Positions 26,240-36,121 are shown, numbered from the stretch's first letter. The stretch is DNA of 56,502 nt from Pseudomonadota bacterium (GCA_026390555.1 JAPLFS010000030.1:1-56502), one strand, 5' to 3'. Notes: generated by a model not told the origin, from the sequence alone. Made by a program: numbers and translations.

Positions 26240-27549
26240 TGATTGAATCTGCGCTGACGCTTTCTATGGGTTGCCTTGCAGCGGTTTTGCTATGCGCTGC
26301 CACCCTCTGCTGGCTTGGAGTACACTGCGCAACGAAGCTTCTAGATCAGTCGCTGACGGCGAATCAGATATCGTGGAGCTATCGGCTACTTTGCTTTATT
26401 CCCCTGCTTGGCGACAAGATTAAACGGATAGCGGCTCTATCAAAGGAGCTTAAACAGTCTGAGCTTGATCATCAGACCCGCTACAAGATCTTAACGGAGA
26501 ACGTTGCGGCGGCCGTACTTCTACACCAGGCAGATGGCACCGTTTTATGGGGCAGCCCCTTTACTGAGGTGTTAACAGGCTTTGCGCTCTCTGAGATCTA
26601 TAAGAACCGCGCAGAGTTTTTTCGCTCGCAGGTGCATGAGGAGGATAGAGAGCTCGTCGAGAGGTCGCTGGCGATAGTAGGCACCGGTGAGCCATTCCAG
26701 TATCGGTACCGCTTTTACCATAAATCAGGTATGACGCTCTGGCTAGAGACCCGCACTGTCCCGATCTTTGATAACTCGCTTAACGGTTATATCGCTCTCT
26801 CTATTACCCTAGATGTAACTGCAAACGTTCTTAATCAGATCCAGATTGAGGAGCAGAACCGCGATCTAAATGAATTTACCTATATGCTCTCGCACGATCT
26901 GAAAAATCCGATCTGTACCATCAAAGGCCTGATTGGAATTCTGCAGGGGTCCCCCGTTATCAATGGTGCCTCTGTACTCAGTGATGCAACGAACTATATG
27001 GCCAAGGCCGCAGCACGCCTTGAGCAGTTGGTTAGTGGCGTGCTGGAGTTGGCACGCGTGTCTGCAACGGAACGTTCGCTTGAACCTATTAGGCTGGGCG
27101 AAATTGTCTCAGAGGTCGTGGAGGAGTACAAACAGCAACTTGATCAGAACTCTGCAAAGGTTACAACGCTAGCGGAGTTGCCCTACGTACTCGGAAACAG
27201 AACCCAGCTCTATCAGGTTTTTAGTAACCTAATCGGTAACGCCATTAAATATCGGATACCGGATCGCCCACTAATTATCTCAATAGCACCGGAAAAAGCG
27301 AGCTCTCGCCGCCGCGCCTCCGTCAGCGTGCGGGATAACGGGCGTGGCATCTCGCCAAAGAACTTAGATCTCGTATTTAAACCGTTCAATCGTGCTGGAG
27401 AGAGTGCAATTGATGGCAGCGGCGTTGGCCTAGCCTGCGTGCATCGATTGGTCGGAAAATTAGGCGGCTCTATCGACGTTGAGAGCGCAGAGGGTTGTGG
27501 CACCGCCTTTACCCTTGAGTTGCGACGCGCCCCTGAAAGCGGTACATAA
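26239..27549 (+). CDS. PAS-domain sensor histidine kinase
   Basis: This 436-residue protein has one N-terminal hydrophobic segment (residues ~7-30) and a PAS domain (~83-195) with YRYRFYHKSGMTLWLETRT. A HisKA domain follows, with the phospho-accepting H219 in MLSHDLKNP. The HATPase domain has the N-box NLIGNAIKY, G1 DNGRGIS and G2 GSGVGLACVHRLV. It is therefore a full kinase, and its cognate regulator is not adjacent. I start at the ATG overlapping the HDOD stop rather than the GTG four codons upstream. The nearby receiver-LpxC protein and the receiver-DHp protein at 41721 are possible partners, but nothing in the sequence links them. Confidence 0.92.
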   Translation: MIESALTLSMGCLAAVLLCAATLCWLGVHCATKLLDQSLTANQISWSYRLLCFIPLLGDKIKRIAALSKELKQSELDHQTRYKILTENVAAAVLLHQADGTVLWGSPFTEVLTGFALSEIYKNRAEFFRSQVHEEDRELVERSLAIVGTGEPFQYRYRFYHKSGMTLWLETRTVPIFDNSLNGYIALSITLDVTANVLNQIQIEEQNRDLNEFTYMLSHDLKNPICTIKGLIGILQGSPVINGASVLSDATNYMAKAAARLEQLVSGVLELARVSATERSLEPIRLGEIVSEVVEEYKQQLDQNSAKVTTLAELPYVLGNRTQLYQVFSNLIGNAIKYRIPDRPLIISIAPEKASSRRRASVSVRDNGRGISPKNLDLVFKPFNRAGESAIDGSGVGLACVHRLVGKLGGSIDVESAEGCGTAFTLELRRAPESGT

Positions 27550-27670
27550 ACCCCCTTTCATAACAGCCAATTAGTCCTTATCTAGGGCTAGAGTGTTACA
27601 TATATAGAGATTCTAGTCATAACTAACTAGTTATCATACATAACTATATAATCCTGACTCTTACACCTCT

Positions 27671-30600
27671 ATGAGTATTGAAGCTGTTGCAGTAGTAAAC
27701 AAAGGTGATAAGTTCCCTGCGACCGCTCACCATTCCCCCAACACACACACCACCTCGTTAGAGCAGGAGCAGCTCACCCTAAACACCACTCCACCTAAGC
27801 CCTCACCCCCCCTAATAGAAAGTAAGATGCCAGTTTTGGATGCGATCCAGAGTGGCCTTATTCCACCGGAGTTATCTGAGTCCTGGCGCCTAGTGGATCC
27901 GGCGAGCCCAGAGGGGATGCGCTTTCAGCAGCTTGTAGAGGGATTTGCCCGACAACTATACACCGATAAAGAGGTAGTAGCCGGAAGAAATAAGGATCTC
28001 GAACAACACAGCGACCTCTTTAAGCACGATTTTGATGCTAATCCTGTTCGCTACGTCCTCTCAAACCTCACAGAGCCGAACGCCTGGTATGTAAAAACAA
28101 GTAATCCCCCCCTGATCGTTCTTACAGCGGGGCTATTTGCCTCAAGCAAACCCTCGCAACTCCCCCCTGTTCTTAGCGAACAGGATCTACTCCTAGTTAT
28201 CGGACACGAGACAACCCACGCCAAGCTGCATCAGAGATTTAATCACAGCTCTAATTCAAAAGCTGAGGAGGCGGCCTGCGACGGTATTCCGATGAAGCTA
28301 CTGCACTATATGGGGCAGGATCCTAGGGCACAGCTCACCTTTGATGAGCGGCTCCGTGGAAAACGAACCAACCCTATAGAGTGGCATAGTATTATCGATG
28401 CTCATCTAGTCGGCCCATCCAGGCAATCTCTCTATGAAGGCGTGCTAACAGCGCTCAGCATCTCTATGGGGGGCGTAGCTCAGGCGCAGAAAACAGAGGT
28501 GCCTCTACAGCGCGAAGTTATAGAGATACTTAGAAGTGGTAATCATACGAGCTTTCTTGATCAGCTACTTGCACAAAATCCCGACTATACCGCCATGTCC
28601 CCCCATCAGAAGCTAGATCTACTCTTTGAAACCGTGCGCTCTCTAGACCACACTATTCCAATTCGTATTAAGGATATCGCCAAAGAGATCCAACGCCTTG
28701 GTATTACCCTGGACCGCAAAGCAGACAGAGGGGCGATTGATCGATGGGTTGAGTGCCTCCATGATTTTACAAAATCATATGACTCCTCACAGGATAATGC
28801 TACAAGCCCAGAGAAAGGCGTTGGCCTTCTATATAAGGTGCTATCTGATGCTGCGGGGGCCTCTCAAAAGATCTATCCCCTTGGCGCCTCTCTTCGAGAG
28901 ATAGCTACCACCATGCGGGCGATAGTTACCGCAAATGATGAGCAGGATCAATCCGAATTAAGAATGCAGTGCTCCAAGCTCGTAACCCTCTACAACTCAG
29001 AGCCTTGGGCTCAAACGAAGTGGGGAATCTCGTTTCTGCGCGACGTTGCCTGGCCAAACTTTAAACTACCAAGCCTAGAGCTTATTATTCAACGAGATAA
29101 GCCTAAGGCTGCGCCCTGGGATTTTCTTGTAGATAACTCCTCACTGTACAGCACGGTCGCTTATGCTGGTGTTATTATGGGGCTCTCTCCAGACCCTCGC
29201 ATAAGAGGTGCCTCACTTGGACCCCTGTCTAGTGGTGATGGAATCCCTCTTGCACAGCTAATATCATTACGCGGCAAAGCCTCGATCTCTGCCATAAGCA
29301 CGGGGCCCTCAGATCGGGATGGTAATCGTCTTGTTGACTGCGACATCTCCAAGGGTGGCCTAATCACTGCGCTATCAGATCGTTATAATAGGGAATCAGC
29401 TCTTACTGTCACCAGCTCGGTTAGCTCCGAAGAGCTTTATGCTATCGTAACTAAACTGGCACATATCACCACTAGCCCTACTCAATCTGAGGGAACACTT
29501 AAATCGTCTCAACTATCAATAAATGAGCTGCATTCTATTCTGGAATTTAAGGGGGTATCAGCCAGTAAGATCCTACATGACATTATGAAAGCGCCCCAGG
29601 TACCCCTTAACCCTACCGTGATCGGGGTACTACTGGAACATGCCGAGTTTGTAATTATCACAAGGGTTGCCTTGAAGCTGGCAAAAAAGGGTTCATCACT
29701 AGTGCTTGAGGAATCAAGTCTAGATTTTCTACAACAACTAACTGGGCTTAAAGCATCTAACGCACCTTTGTACCAAACCATTATAGAGCATCTCCCCCCA
29801 AGAATATTTGAGCTCTATCATAAGACCGAAACAGATGGGCGGAATCAGCATAGTAGTGGCAACTGCTCTGCCCTTAATCTATTTGTACGCGAAATCGCAC
29901 CGGATCTTTCAGCAAAGAACCTCTGGAAAACAATGAGCGGCTCTGGCAGCGACGATCGCCGATTTGTTCCCCCTGCGCTTCGCTCGATCCTGGAAGAGCG
30001 TTTCGAATACCCAAAGACCCCCACTATGCCGGCACTAGCAGCGTGGCTCGAAAAGAATCCCCTTGAAAACTACATGGCGTACTCGACCGGGATAGTGGGT
30101 ATTGTTACGCACTCAGGAATAATAAGTCTATGCACCCAGGATATATCACACCTAATACAAGCAGGGGGCAAATCTAAGACTGACCTAATCTTAACTGCAA
30201 AGATAACTACCCTCCTTGCTCCTTTTATCGGTGGTGACTCTGGATTTCTTCGTTCTGAAGAGCTTGCTCATTCTATCTCAGCCCTCTCCTTTAAGGCTCC
30301 CGAATATGCAACGCTTGATCTAGCATGCGCATGGAGAGACCTGCGCGCCATAGGCCTACTTGAACACACCTATGAGGCTGAGTTTCTCTCTCACGTTATT
30401 AAACGGTGTAGCAAGGAAAAATCAAACTTTGATAAAGTGCGCGCTATTGCAGAAACTGTTCTTAATGGCGACCGCATACGTAACGTCGAACTGCGAGATA
30501 AAGTGCTTGATATCTGGGTGTCCGCCGCATCTAAAATATTAGGGTGCGATGACAACTCAGCAGAATTTAGTACCCGAGTAGAGCAACTACTAGCCCCCCT

Positions 30601-32518
30601 TGTAAACAAAATTCCAGGTATTGACCTTGATCAGATCGGTTTCGACCTTGCTACCGCTCTTAACACTCAACGTGCATGTTCATACCTAATTGAAGAGATC
30701 TGCCTATCTGGACACTCAGCTCTGGCAAGGGGTCTTCCCGTGGGCGGCTCCCTTGCTGAATCTATACTTCATGTTGCTCGTAAAGATGAGACTGCTCGAG
30801 AGCACTTACTCAGCTACATTCTCGGGAAGGGAACGAACCAAGAGACACTAACTTTTGCCGCACTCTTTACCTACTTACTGGAAAATACCGCACTTGCAAA
30901 TATATCGTGGGATTCTGATAAAGACGACGATCATATTATAAAGGACAAGAAGCTGGAGACCCTTGCAAGTATCAAATTATTGCATACTGAGTTCTGGCGT
31001 ATGCCGTTAGAGGGGCGCGCCCTAGTTGCAAAGGAGCTACTGCCTACTGAGATGCGCAGCTCTGTGAATAGCTCCTTTGATTTCGTTGTGGAAAAGGTTC
31101 TCCCTGAGACCATGCCGCATTACACAAAGACACGAGAGTTTCTCAAATGGTACGTGAATGCCCTACCTGAGTACTCACAACATCTAGCTATGGCGGCTCT
31201 ACTGACGGCCGGCGAGCCGGGCAACGAGAAGACCGCAAGCGCTGGAAAGATCCTAGCATCCTTCGCAGAGAGTCAGGGGCCTGCCGAGATTAAATTCGTG
31301 CAGGTGTTGATGGATACTCCAGGATTGCCTGATGACTTTAGACGGGACCTGATCGAAAACGCTAGGCATCTAAAATACAAAACTCAAAGCCCATCTCGGG
31401 CTCAGATCTTTCGAATCCTGGATATGATAGAGGCTCGCGATCAGGTCTCCTTTGGCGCTATAGGGGCACTACGGGGGTGCGGCTCTATGAATATCGTTCT
31501 GGAGGTTGCCGACGAGAAGAAGAAGAAAGTTGTGCTCTGCCTTAGAAGGCCTCATTGCGAAGCGCGCGCTATCGATGGCTTCGATACTATGCTGCGAATG
31601 TTAGCGCAGATGCCCTCTGACGATCCTCTAGTTGAGTCCCTAAGACCAATCATAGATGATGCTCAGAAGCGCGCATCAATTGAAGCCAACTTTTTTATCG
31701 CACAGTATCAATACGAGCGCGGCGGTAGCAACTACCGCGGGTATAAGGCGCTAATCGATGGGGTCGTTATCCCAATGGATGCTGCGGAGGTGCTTCGCTC
31801 CGGAGAGGATTACTTTACAATGACTGAGATGCCGGGTGAGCATTTCGTCTCATTACTTACGCGCGAGGGGCAAACGGATAAAGTAAAAAGGATCGCTAAG
31901 GTTATCCTGGCGCGCGAGTTTAATGCCATTCTGCGCGGAAACTTTGATTGCGATCGACACGGTGGCCAGATCGCAATTGGAGAGAAGATCGGGCACTTTG
32001 ATTTTAAAGCGATGGCGCTCAATACCTGGCCCGACGAAGACCACCGCCAACTTGCTAAGGTGCTAGTAACAACAGCTCTATCCTGCAAAACCCTCTCGGA
32101 TATGCCCTCGGCATTTGTTAAAACTACAGGGGAGCTTAGGCGGTCCTCGAATGATGTATCTCAGATGGTAACCGAGGCACAAAAGGCGATCCTCTCACTA
32201 GGGGATTACTTTAAGGCGCTCGAACCTTTTTCGCGTGCCGAGCTGCTTCAATTAGTTTTTAGTGCAATGAAAACTGAGGTGCCTGATAATTTAAAGACAA
32301 TCTACGCAGATGAACTAGCCTCGGTTGCGATGCCCATGATTAATGCCAGTGGCAATCCCTTTGCGAGCATGCTTTCAAAGCAGGTGGTATCGGAGTTTAT
32401 TAAAAAAATACTCAGTGGAGATCCGATCCCTAGTATGATTAAAGGCCTGTTGCCCAAGAATCTCTTGGAGTTACTGCCTGACGTTGATAATGGGATTCAA
32501 TTTATAAGGACCGCATAA
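27671..32518 (+). CDS. Giant protein: HExxH metalloprotease-like N-terminus, kinase-like C-terminus
   Basis: This 1615-residue protein lacks a signal peptide and starts with a Thr/Pro/Ser-rich region (1-60). Residues 175-206 contain H179-E180-T-T-H183 and then EEAACDGI with E199/E200. This matches the zinc ligands and Glu-x-x-Ala-Asp pattern of M48-like zincins. Residues ~220-1230 are a long helical region without recognised motifs. Near 1270-1450 there is an arrangement reminiscent of UbiB/ABC1 atypical kinases: VVLCLRRP with candidate basic residues (~1287-1294), IEANFFIAQYQ, then FDCDRHGGQIAIG (~1424) and HFDFKAM (~1442), comparable to DPHPGN...DFG. The protease call is moderate and the kinase call tentative. 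The upstream leader is AT-rich without a Shine-Dalgarno sequence. It stands alone between the kinase gene and a convergent operon. A secreted effector or toxin is possible. Confidence 0.7.
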   Translation: MSIEAVAVVNKGDKFPATAHHSPNTHTTSLEQEQLTLNTTPPKPSPPLIESKMPVLDAIQSGLIPPELSESWRLVDPASPEGMRFQQLVEGFARQLYTDKEVVAGRNKDLEQHSDLFKHDFDANPVRYVLSNLTEPNAWYVKTSNPPLIVLTAGLFASSKPSQLPPVLSEQDLLLVIGHETTHAKLHQRFNHSSNSKAEEAACDGIPMKLLHYMGQDPRAQLTFDERLRGKRTNPIEWHSIIDAHLVGPSRQSLYEGVLTALSISMGGVAQAQKTEVPLQREVIEILRSGNHTSFLDQLLAQNPDYTAMSPHQKLDLLFETVRSLDHTIPIRIKDIAKEIQRLGITLDRKADRGAIDRWVECLHDFTKSYDSSQDNATSPEKGVGLLYKVLSDAAGASQKIYPLGASLREIATTMRAIVTANDEQDQSELRMQCSKLVTLYNSEPWAQTKWGISFLRDVAWPNFKLPSLELIIQRDKPKAAPWDFLVDNSSLYSTVAYAGVIMGLSPDPRIRGASLGPLSSGDGIPLAQLISLRGKASISAISTGPSDRDGNRLVDCDISKGGLITALSDRYNRESALTVTSSVSSEELYAIVTKLAHITTSPTQSEGTLKSSQLSINELHSILEFKGVSASKILHDIMKAPQVPLNPTVIGVLLEHAEFVIITRVALKLAKKGSSLVLEESSLDFLQQLTGLKASNAPLYQTIIEHLPPRIFELYHKTETDGRNQHSSGNCSALNLFVREIAPDLSAKNLWKTMSGSGSDDRRFVPPALRSILEERFEYPKTPTMPALAAWLEKNPLENYMAYSTGIVGIVTHSGIISLCTQDISHLIQAGGKSKTDLILTAKITTLLAPFIGGDSGFLRSEELAHSISALSFKAPEYATLDLACAWRDLRAIGLLEHTYEAEFLSHVIKRCSKEKSNFDKVRAIAETVLNGDRIRNVELRDKVLDIWVSAASKILGCDDNSAEFSTRVEQLLAPLVNKIPGIDLDQIGFDLATALNTQRACSYLIEEICLSGHSALARGLPVGGSLAESILHVARKDETAREHLLSYILGKGTNQETLTFAALFTYLLENTALANISWDSDKDDDHIIKDKKLETLASIKLLHTEFWRMPLEGRALVAKELLPTEMRSSVNSSFDFVVEKVLPETMPHYTKTREFLKWYVNALPEYSQHLAMAALLTAGEPGNEKTASAGKILASFAESQGPAEIKFVQVLMDTPGLPDDFRRDLIENARHLKYKTQSPSRAQIFRILDMIEARDQVSFGAIGALRGCGSMNIVLEVADEKKKKVVLCLRRPHCEARAIDGFDTMLRMLAQMPSDDPLVESLRPIIDDAQKRASIEANFFIAQYQYERGGSNYRGYKALIDGVVIPMDAAEVLRSGEDYFTMTEMPGEHFVSLLTREGQTDKVKRIAKVILAREFNAILRGNFDCDRHGGQIAIGEKIGHFDFKAMALNTWPDEDHRQLAKVLVTTALSCKTLSDMPSAFVKTTGELRRSSNDVSQMVTEAQKAILSLGDYFKALEPFSRAELLQLVFSAMKTEVPDNLKTIYADELASVAMPMINASGNPFASMLSKQVVSEFIKKILSGDPIPSMIKGLLPKNLLELLPDVDNGIQFIRTA

Positions 32519-32525
32519 TGCCGTA

Positions 32526-33302
32526 CTATAACACTCGGTCGGGCTCATAGCCGATAAATGTCAGCAGTTCATGAACGACCGCTGTTACCTCAGGCGCCCA
32601 TGTGCGGGGCTCGTTTCTCATCGACGTAATGCCATCAAGGATAAGTTTTGTAGTGTAGCTCTCTGCTGAGCTTAATGATCCTACCACAATAGAGTCATCT
32701 ACGGACTGATAGGAGAACAACGCAACCTCTGAGCCAGCTTTTCTAGCCTGCGTCACGTAGGCTTGAGTTGCCTGATCGCTTGGACTCGCAACTAAACTAA
32801 GGGTCGGGCTCCATGTGCTGACAAAACTCTCGGCTGCAAGACAGGTTTGTACGTATGTAATGTAAAGAGTGCGCAGATTATCCTCGTGCTGGACGCTCAT
32901 CTCCTGGCCAGCCTCAAGCCCCCAGCGCGCTAGAAACTCAGCACTGCAGACTCCCCAGAGATTATTGCCCCTAAACTCAACATTAAATAAATCTGCGCTC
33001 TTTACTGAGGAGATCCACTGTGCGCTCTTGAGCACATCCTCCGCTACGATGAACGAAGAGAGCTCCTTTGTCTTTACCCCAGCCCACTGCGTAAGGGCTC
33101 TCTGCTCTGACATGCACTCCGAGCATGAGAATGGGGTTCGCCCACCCGGATGAAGCTTATCACGACTACATGCAGGCTGCGCGCCATCACAGCGGAGCTG
33201 TACAACATCCGCACCGTTTTTTTGCAGAAAATTAGCCACTAAATAGAGCAACCCGGATTCACGCGACAGGAGCCCATACGGAGTAAAGAGCGCTAGCTTC
33301 AT
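32526..33302 (-). CDS. Cys-motif hypothetical protein, third gene of unknown operon
   Basis: This 258-residue protein starts with a Rossmann-like LALFTPYGLLSRESGLLYLV and then NFLQKNGADVVQLRCDG. Four cysteines follow in a C-x8-C-x14-C-x2-C-like layout (LRCDG, PACSR, FSCSECM) that could bind zinc or an iron-sulphur cluster. This beginning recalls N-termini of some surface-polysaccharide glycosyltransferase-like proteins, but I cannot name a family. The ATG overlaps the upstream stop as ATGA, so translation is coupled. I prefer this ATG to a GTG three codons upstream. It ends 7 bp from the end of the facing 1615-residue gene. Confidence 0.65.
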   Translation of the reverse strand: MKLALFTPYGLLSRESGLLYLVANFLQKNGADVVQLRCDGAQPACSRDKLHPGGRTPFSCSECMSEQRALTQWAGVKTKELSSFIVAEDVLKSAQWISSVKSADLFNVEFRGNNLWGVCSAEFLARWGLEAGQEMSVQHEDNLRTLYITYVQTCLAAESFVSTWSPTLSLVASPSDQATQAYVTQARKAGSEVALFSYQSVDDSIVVGSLSSAESYTTKLILDGITSMRNEPRTWAPEVTAVVHELLTFIGYEPDRVL

Positions 33303-34078
33303 ATTGAACACACAGATATGGGACGTTTAGTTGCGGGATCGCGGTAGAGCAGATAATACGATGAATCCTCTGAGCGCGCAGACTCAGAAAGAGATATTTT
33401 CTCGGCGTAGCTGGCTCCCCATAAGCACTCATGCGGGGCGCTCTCTTTAAAAAGCGCCTCCTCAAGCGGCATCTCAATAACCGATTCAGGCGAAATAGTT
33501 CCGACGTGTAGGGGCTTGGCCGCCTCACCACCTCGACGCATCATCTCAGGACGCAGGGACTCCTTTCCAGCATTGATAATAACTAACGATGAGGTCAGAA
33601 ATGAGTCCTGCATCGCAACGGCTGAAAGAGCTCGCTTACGCGGCTCCTGCAAACTAGCCGCAATTGAAGTGCTCCCCAGACCCTGATCCTCACTCTTCAT
33701 CGGAGCAAATGGCGCTCCGCCGTACAACATCGAGAACTGCGGTGAGACGAATTCTACCGCGCTCTGGGAGCCCATCAGGTTAACCCTCCCCTGCGGAGAT
33801 GCAAGTTGAATCTCTAGGCCAAAAACTCCAGATAGATCTCCGCGTAGCGCTGGAAAGGCGTCCTCAAGACGCAGCCCATCAGGTTGATTAACTCGGCCGC
33901 CATCGAGCACTATAGATCGTGTCTCAACCCCCTTTCCGAATAGGGTTAACTGGCAGGATACAGCGTGGTGCCCACCCCCGGTGCTAGCAGTTGGAAAGAA
34001 GTGAATACGGGTCTTAATTGCTGCCGTCGAGATACAGAATACCAGGGTTCTTACTGAACTTGTCACAACTCGCTCCAT
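33299..34078 (-). CDS. Beta-rich hypothetical protein, second gene of unknown operon
   Basis: The 259-residue product is not recognised. It is rich in predicted beta strands (TSSVRTLVFCIST, HHAVSCQLTLFG, VETRSIVLDGG, VFGLEIQLASPQGRVNLMG) and has no signal peptide or transmembrane segment. The strand pattern resembles that of the gene upstream, and the two may be distant paralogues. The ATG at 34078 has AGGTGA six bases before it and lies 8 bp after the upstream stop. It is preferred over a TTG at 34105. It overlaps the next gene by four bases. Confidence 0.65.
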   Translation of the reverse strand: MERVVTSSVRTLVFCISTAAIKTRIHFFPTASTGGGHHAVSCQLTLFGKGVETRSIVLDGGRVNQPDGLRLEDAFPALRGDLSGVFGLEIQLASPQGRVNLMGSQSAVEFVSPQFSMLYGGAPFAPMKSEDQGLGSTSIAASLQEPRKRALSAVAMQDSFLTSSLVIINAGKESLRPEMMRRGGEAAKPLHVGTISPESVIEMPLEEALFKESAPHECLWGASYAEKISLSESARSEDSSYYLLYRDPATKRPISVCSI

Positions 34079-34086
34079 CTCATCAC

Positions 34087-34767
34087 CTACCACGATGCTA
34101 GACAACGAAAGGCATCCTGCTCTGCGCTCTCGCCTGGAATACGCTCAACGATATGACACGATACGGTCGCTTGCTGCCGTACGGCAACACGCATATAGGC
34201 CTGCAAAGCACCCTTCTCCCACGAGGTATCCTCAGAGGTGTTTAAGAGCTCCTGCTCTAGGGAGATTAGCTTGCTTGCATTTGCAGGGATATTTACGGTC
34301 CATTCTGGAGCGCGATTTGCATAAAAGAGGCGCACTAAAACCTGCGCAGCCTCAGGCGAAGCATTTACAAGCACAACCTGGTGCTCCCGTTGTGCCCCGA
34401 TAATAAGGGGGATAAAGGAGCTCTCTCGACCCTTAATCATAATAGGGTCCTGCATCATTGCGATGCTGCCACCGATCGACTGTCGACAGAGGTGACGCGT
34501 ACCAACTGGCGAAGATACCGCGAGGTGTCCATGCGCTACTCCCCCCTGCATTTTAAGTGCAGCGCTAAAGGGCTCTAACTCGACTATGCCGACCTCTCCA
34601 GCAGGGAACTCAACCTCAACCTCGTTAACCTGCACACCATCGACATCGAACAGGGTCAGGGTCGTAGTAACACGTCCCTCACCTTCATCACACGCCAGCA
34701 ATAGGGTTGAAGAAAAGAAAGGTGGCCTTGCAACCCAAAAGTGGCTGGTGACCTCGGTAATGCTCAT
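34087..34767 (-). CDS. Beta-sandwich-like hypothetical protein, first gene of unknown operon
   Basis: This 226-residue protein is not recognised by family. It looks like two beta-sandwich lobes. The first is about residues 1-100 (TTTLTLFDVDGVQVNEVEVEF). The second is about 115-226 (HQVVLVNASPEAAQVLVRLFY, then NIPANASKLISLEQELL). The second lobe resembles domains that sit on secreted or adhesive assemblies, although no export signal is present. It is the first gene of a three-gene minus-strand operon with spacings of 8 bp and an ATGA overlap. The 227-bp gap upstream (34768-34994) should contain its promoter. Confidence 0.65.
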   Translation of the reverse strand: MSITEVTSHFWVARPPFFSSTLLLACDEGEGRVTTTLTLFDVDGVQVNEVEVEFPAGEVGIVELEPFSAALKMQGGVAHGHLAVSSPVGTRHLCRQSIGGSIAMMQDPIMIKGRESSFIPLIIGAQREHQVVLVNASPEAAQVLVRLFYANRAPEWTVNIPANASKLISLEQELLNTSEDTSWEKGALQAYMRVAVRQQATVSCHIVERIPGESAEQDAFRCLASW

Positions 34768-34994
34768 AAGAGCTAGCCTCTTGAAAGCCTAAATGCTGGG
34801 GAAGTTCAGCTGGTTAGTATATAACATAATGGGTAAGCTCAAGTAAGGAAACCCTACCAGAAAAACCCCTATTTTACACCACAAAGTTTCCTGATCCAAG
34901 GGGGATTCCGGCTATATGAGATACTAACCCTTAAGAGCTTTGCGCTCTATGCCGTCTTACACTCCTAGAGCAGAGTATTTCTAAGAGTTAATTA

Positions 34995-35294
34995 ATGAGC
35001 ACACAAGCCCAAACAGAGAAGAGGTTATTACCCTTTCTTCAAAGAAATTGTGTAATGATCCTCGTTGCTACCGTCGGCCTGATCCTTGTGGTCGGAGGAC
35101 CGATCATTATTTTTCAAGATATCTTGCAGAGTGAAAGTTGCAATTCGGGAGATCCGTTGATCGATGCGTCGTGTCGCGCACGGCAGCAACAAATAAGGGA
35201 TAAAAAACTACGCAAGGGCATGAAGATAAATATAAGACCTAAGCAGCAGCCCTTTAAGCTCACTGAAAACCCGCTTAGTAGCACGCCCCCGTAG
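34995..35294 (+). CDS. Small single-pass membrane protein
   Basis: The 99-residue protein has a short cytoplasmic N-terminus, one clear membrane segment (VMILVATVGLILVVGGPIII, about residues 20-39), and a basic tail of 55 residues with two cysteines (C49, C60). I recognise no family. It stands alone between divergent or convergent genes, 26 bp from the end of the FlgO-like lipoprotein gene. Coding status rests on length and the well-formed membrane segment. Confidence 0.5.
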   Translation: MSTQAQTEKRLLPFLQRNCVMILVATVGLILVVGGPIIIFQDILQSESCNSGDPLIDASCRARQQQIRDKKLRKGMKINIRPKQQPFKLTENPLSSTPP

Positions 35295-35320
35295 TTTATG
35301 CGCTTAGTGTGGTGCTGCTA

Positions 35321-36121
35321 TCACTCTACAGGACTATCTGCAGATACCTTCGGCTTGTTATTAACTACCGCAGGCTCTACTTTAATCTTAGGAAGTGCGG
35401 CTTCCAGTCCTGACTGAGCCGCTGGAGCGCTCCAGTCGGACTCCTCAAGGGCCCAGCGTTGACGAATCGGATCAAAGGCGCTGGCGGGCTGAGATGTGTA
35501 GCCAACCTGTTTTACGGGGATACGCTCAAGAGATCCCATGCTAGATCCGCCGCGTAGCAGCTTGGCTAGCTCCTTGGTCTTTGACATCTCGACTGAACCA
35601 GCAGAGAGCACCAGAGAAGTCGATGGCTCTACTAATCTAGCGTTCAGATAGACCCTCTCTGGAGAGACAGTATAAGTGCCAACAACGATGGCTGCCAAGG
35701 TTCTCTGAGATCTTACGGCCCTTACGTCCCGTGATAAGGCGAACTCCCCGGATGAATCGAGGAACTGCAGCGCATCGGAGTGTCTAAGTTCAATCACATC
35801 GAAGCCCTTCATCGCTAACTCGCTCATAAGTTGCTCTCCAACCATGCGACCAAAGGTCGAGGAAGAGTAGAGATCATCGATATTAACGAAGGTGGTCACG
35901 CCGATCGGCCCCGTGCTCGCCCCACGATAAAAGTGCTCGATCTGGTCAGCAAGTAGGGTGGTCTTGAATCGACCGGGCCCGTAATTGACGTATTCATCGG
36001 TTGGAATAGGCCAGTAGGCCGGCATATCGTCGTAGCGGGCGCTACACCCCGATACCATAAGCACGAAGACCGTTCCCCAGAGCGCTGCAGAGTGGCATAC
36101 TATTTGGACGCTCTGAAGCAT
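35321..36121 (-). CDS. FlgO-like outer-membrane lipoprotein
   Basis: The protein has a lipoprotein signal with lipobox VSGC (lipid-bearing C26 if started at the ATG at 36121). Its mature domain resembles FlgO: GVTTFVNIDDLYSSSTFGR, then MVGEQLMSELAMKGFDVIELR, and ALSRDVRAVRSQRTLAAIVVGTY...VYLNARLV. FlgO stabilises flagella in Vibrio, but related domains occur in non-flagellar envelope proteins. No flagellar genes are here. A start at 36217 would place 32 more residues before the signal, encoded by a small tandem repeat, and is less likely. The gene is divergent from another lipoprotein gene whose start lies 118 bp away. Confidence 0.75.
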   Translation of the reverse strand: MLQSVQIVCHSAALWGTVFVLMVSGCSARYDDMPAYWPIPTDEYVNYGPGRFKTTLLADQIEHFYRGASTGPIGVTTFVNIDDLYSSSTFGRMVGEQLMSELAMKGFDVIELRHSDALQFLDSSGEFALSRDVRAVRSQRTLAAIVVGTYTVSPERVYLNARLVEPSTSLVLSAGSVEMSKTKELAKLLRGGSSMGSLERIPVKQVGYTSQPASAFDPIRQRWALEESDWSAPAAQSGLEAALPKIKVEPAVVNNKPKVSADSPVE

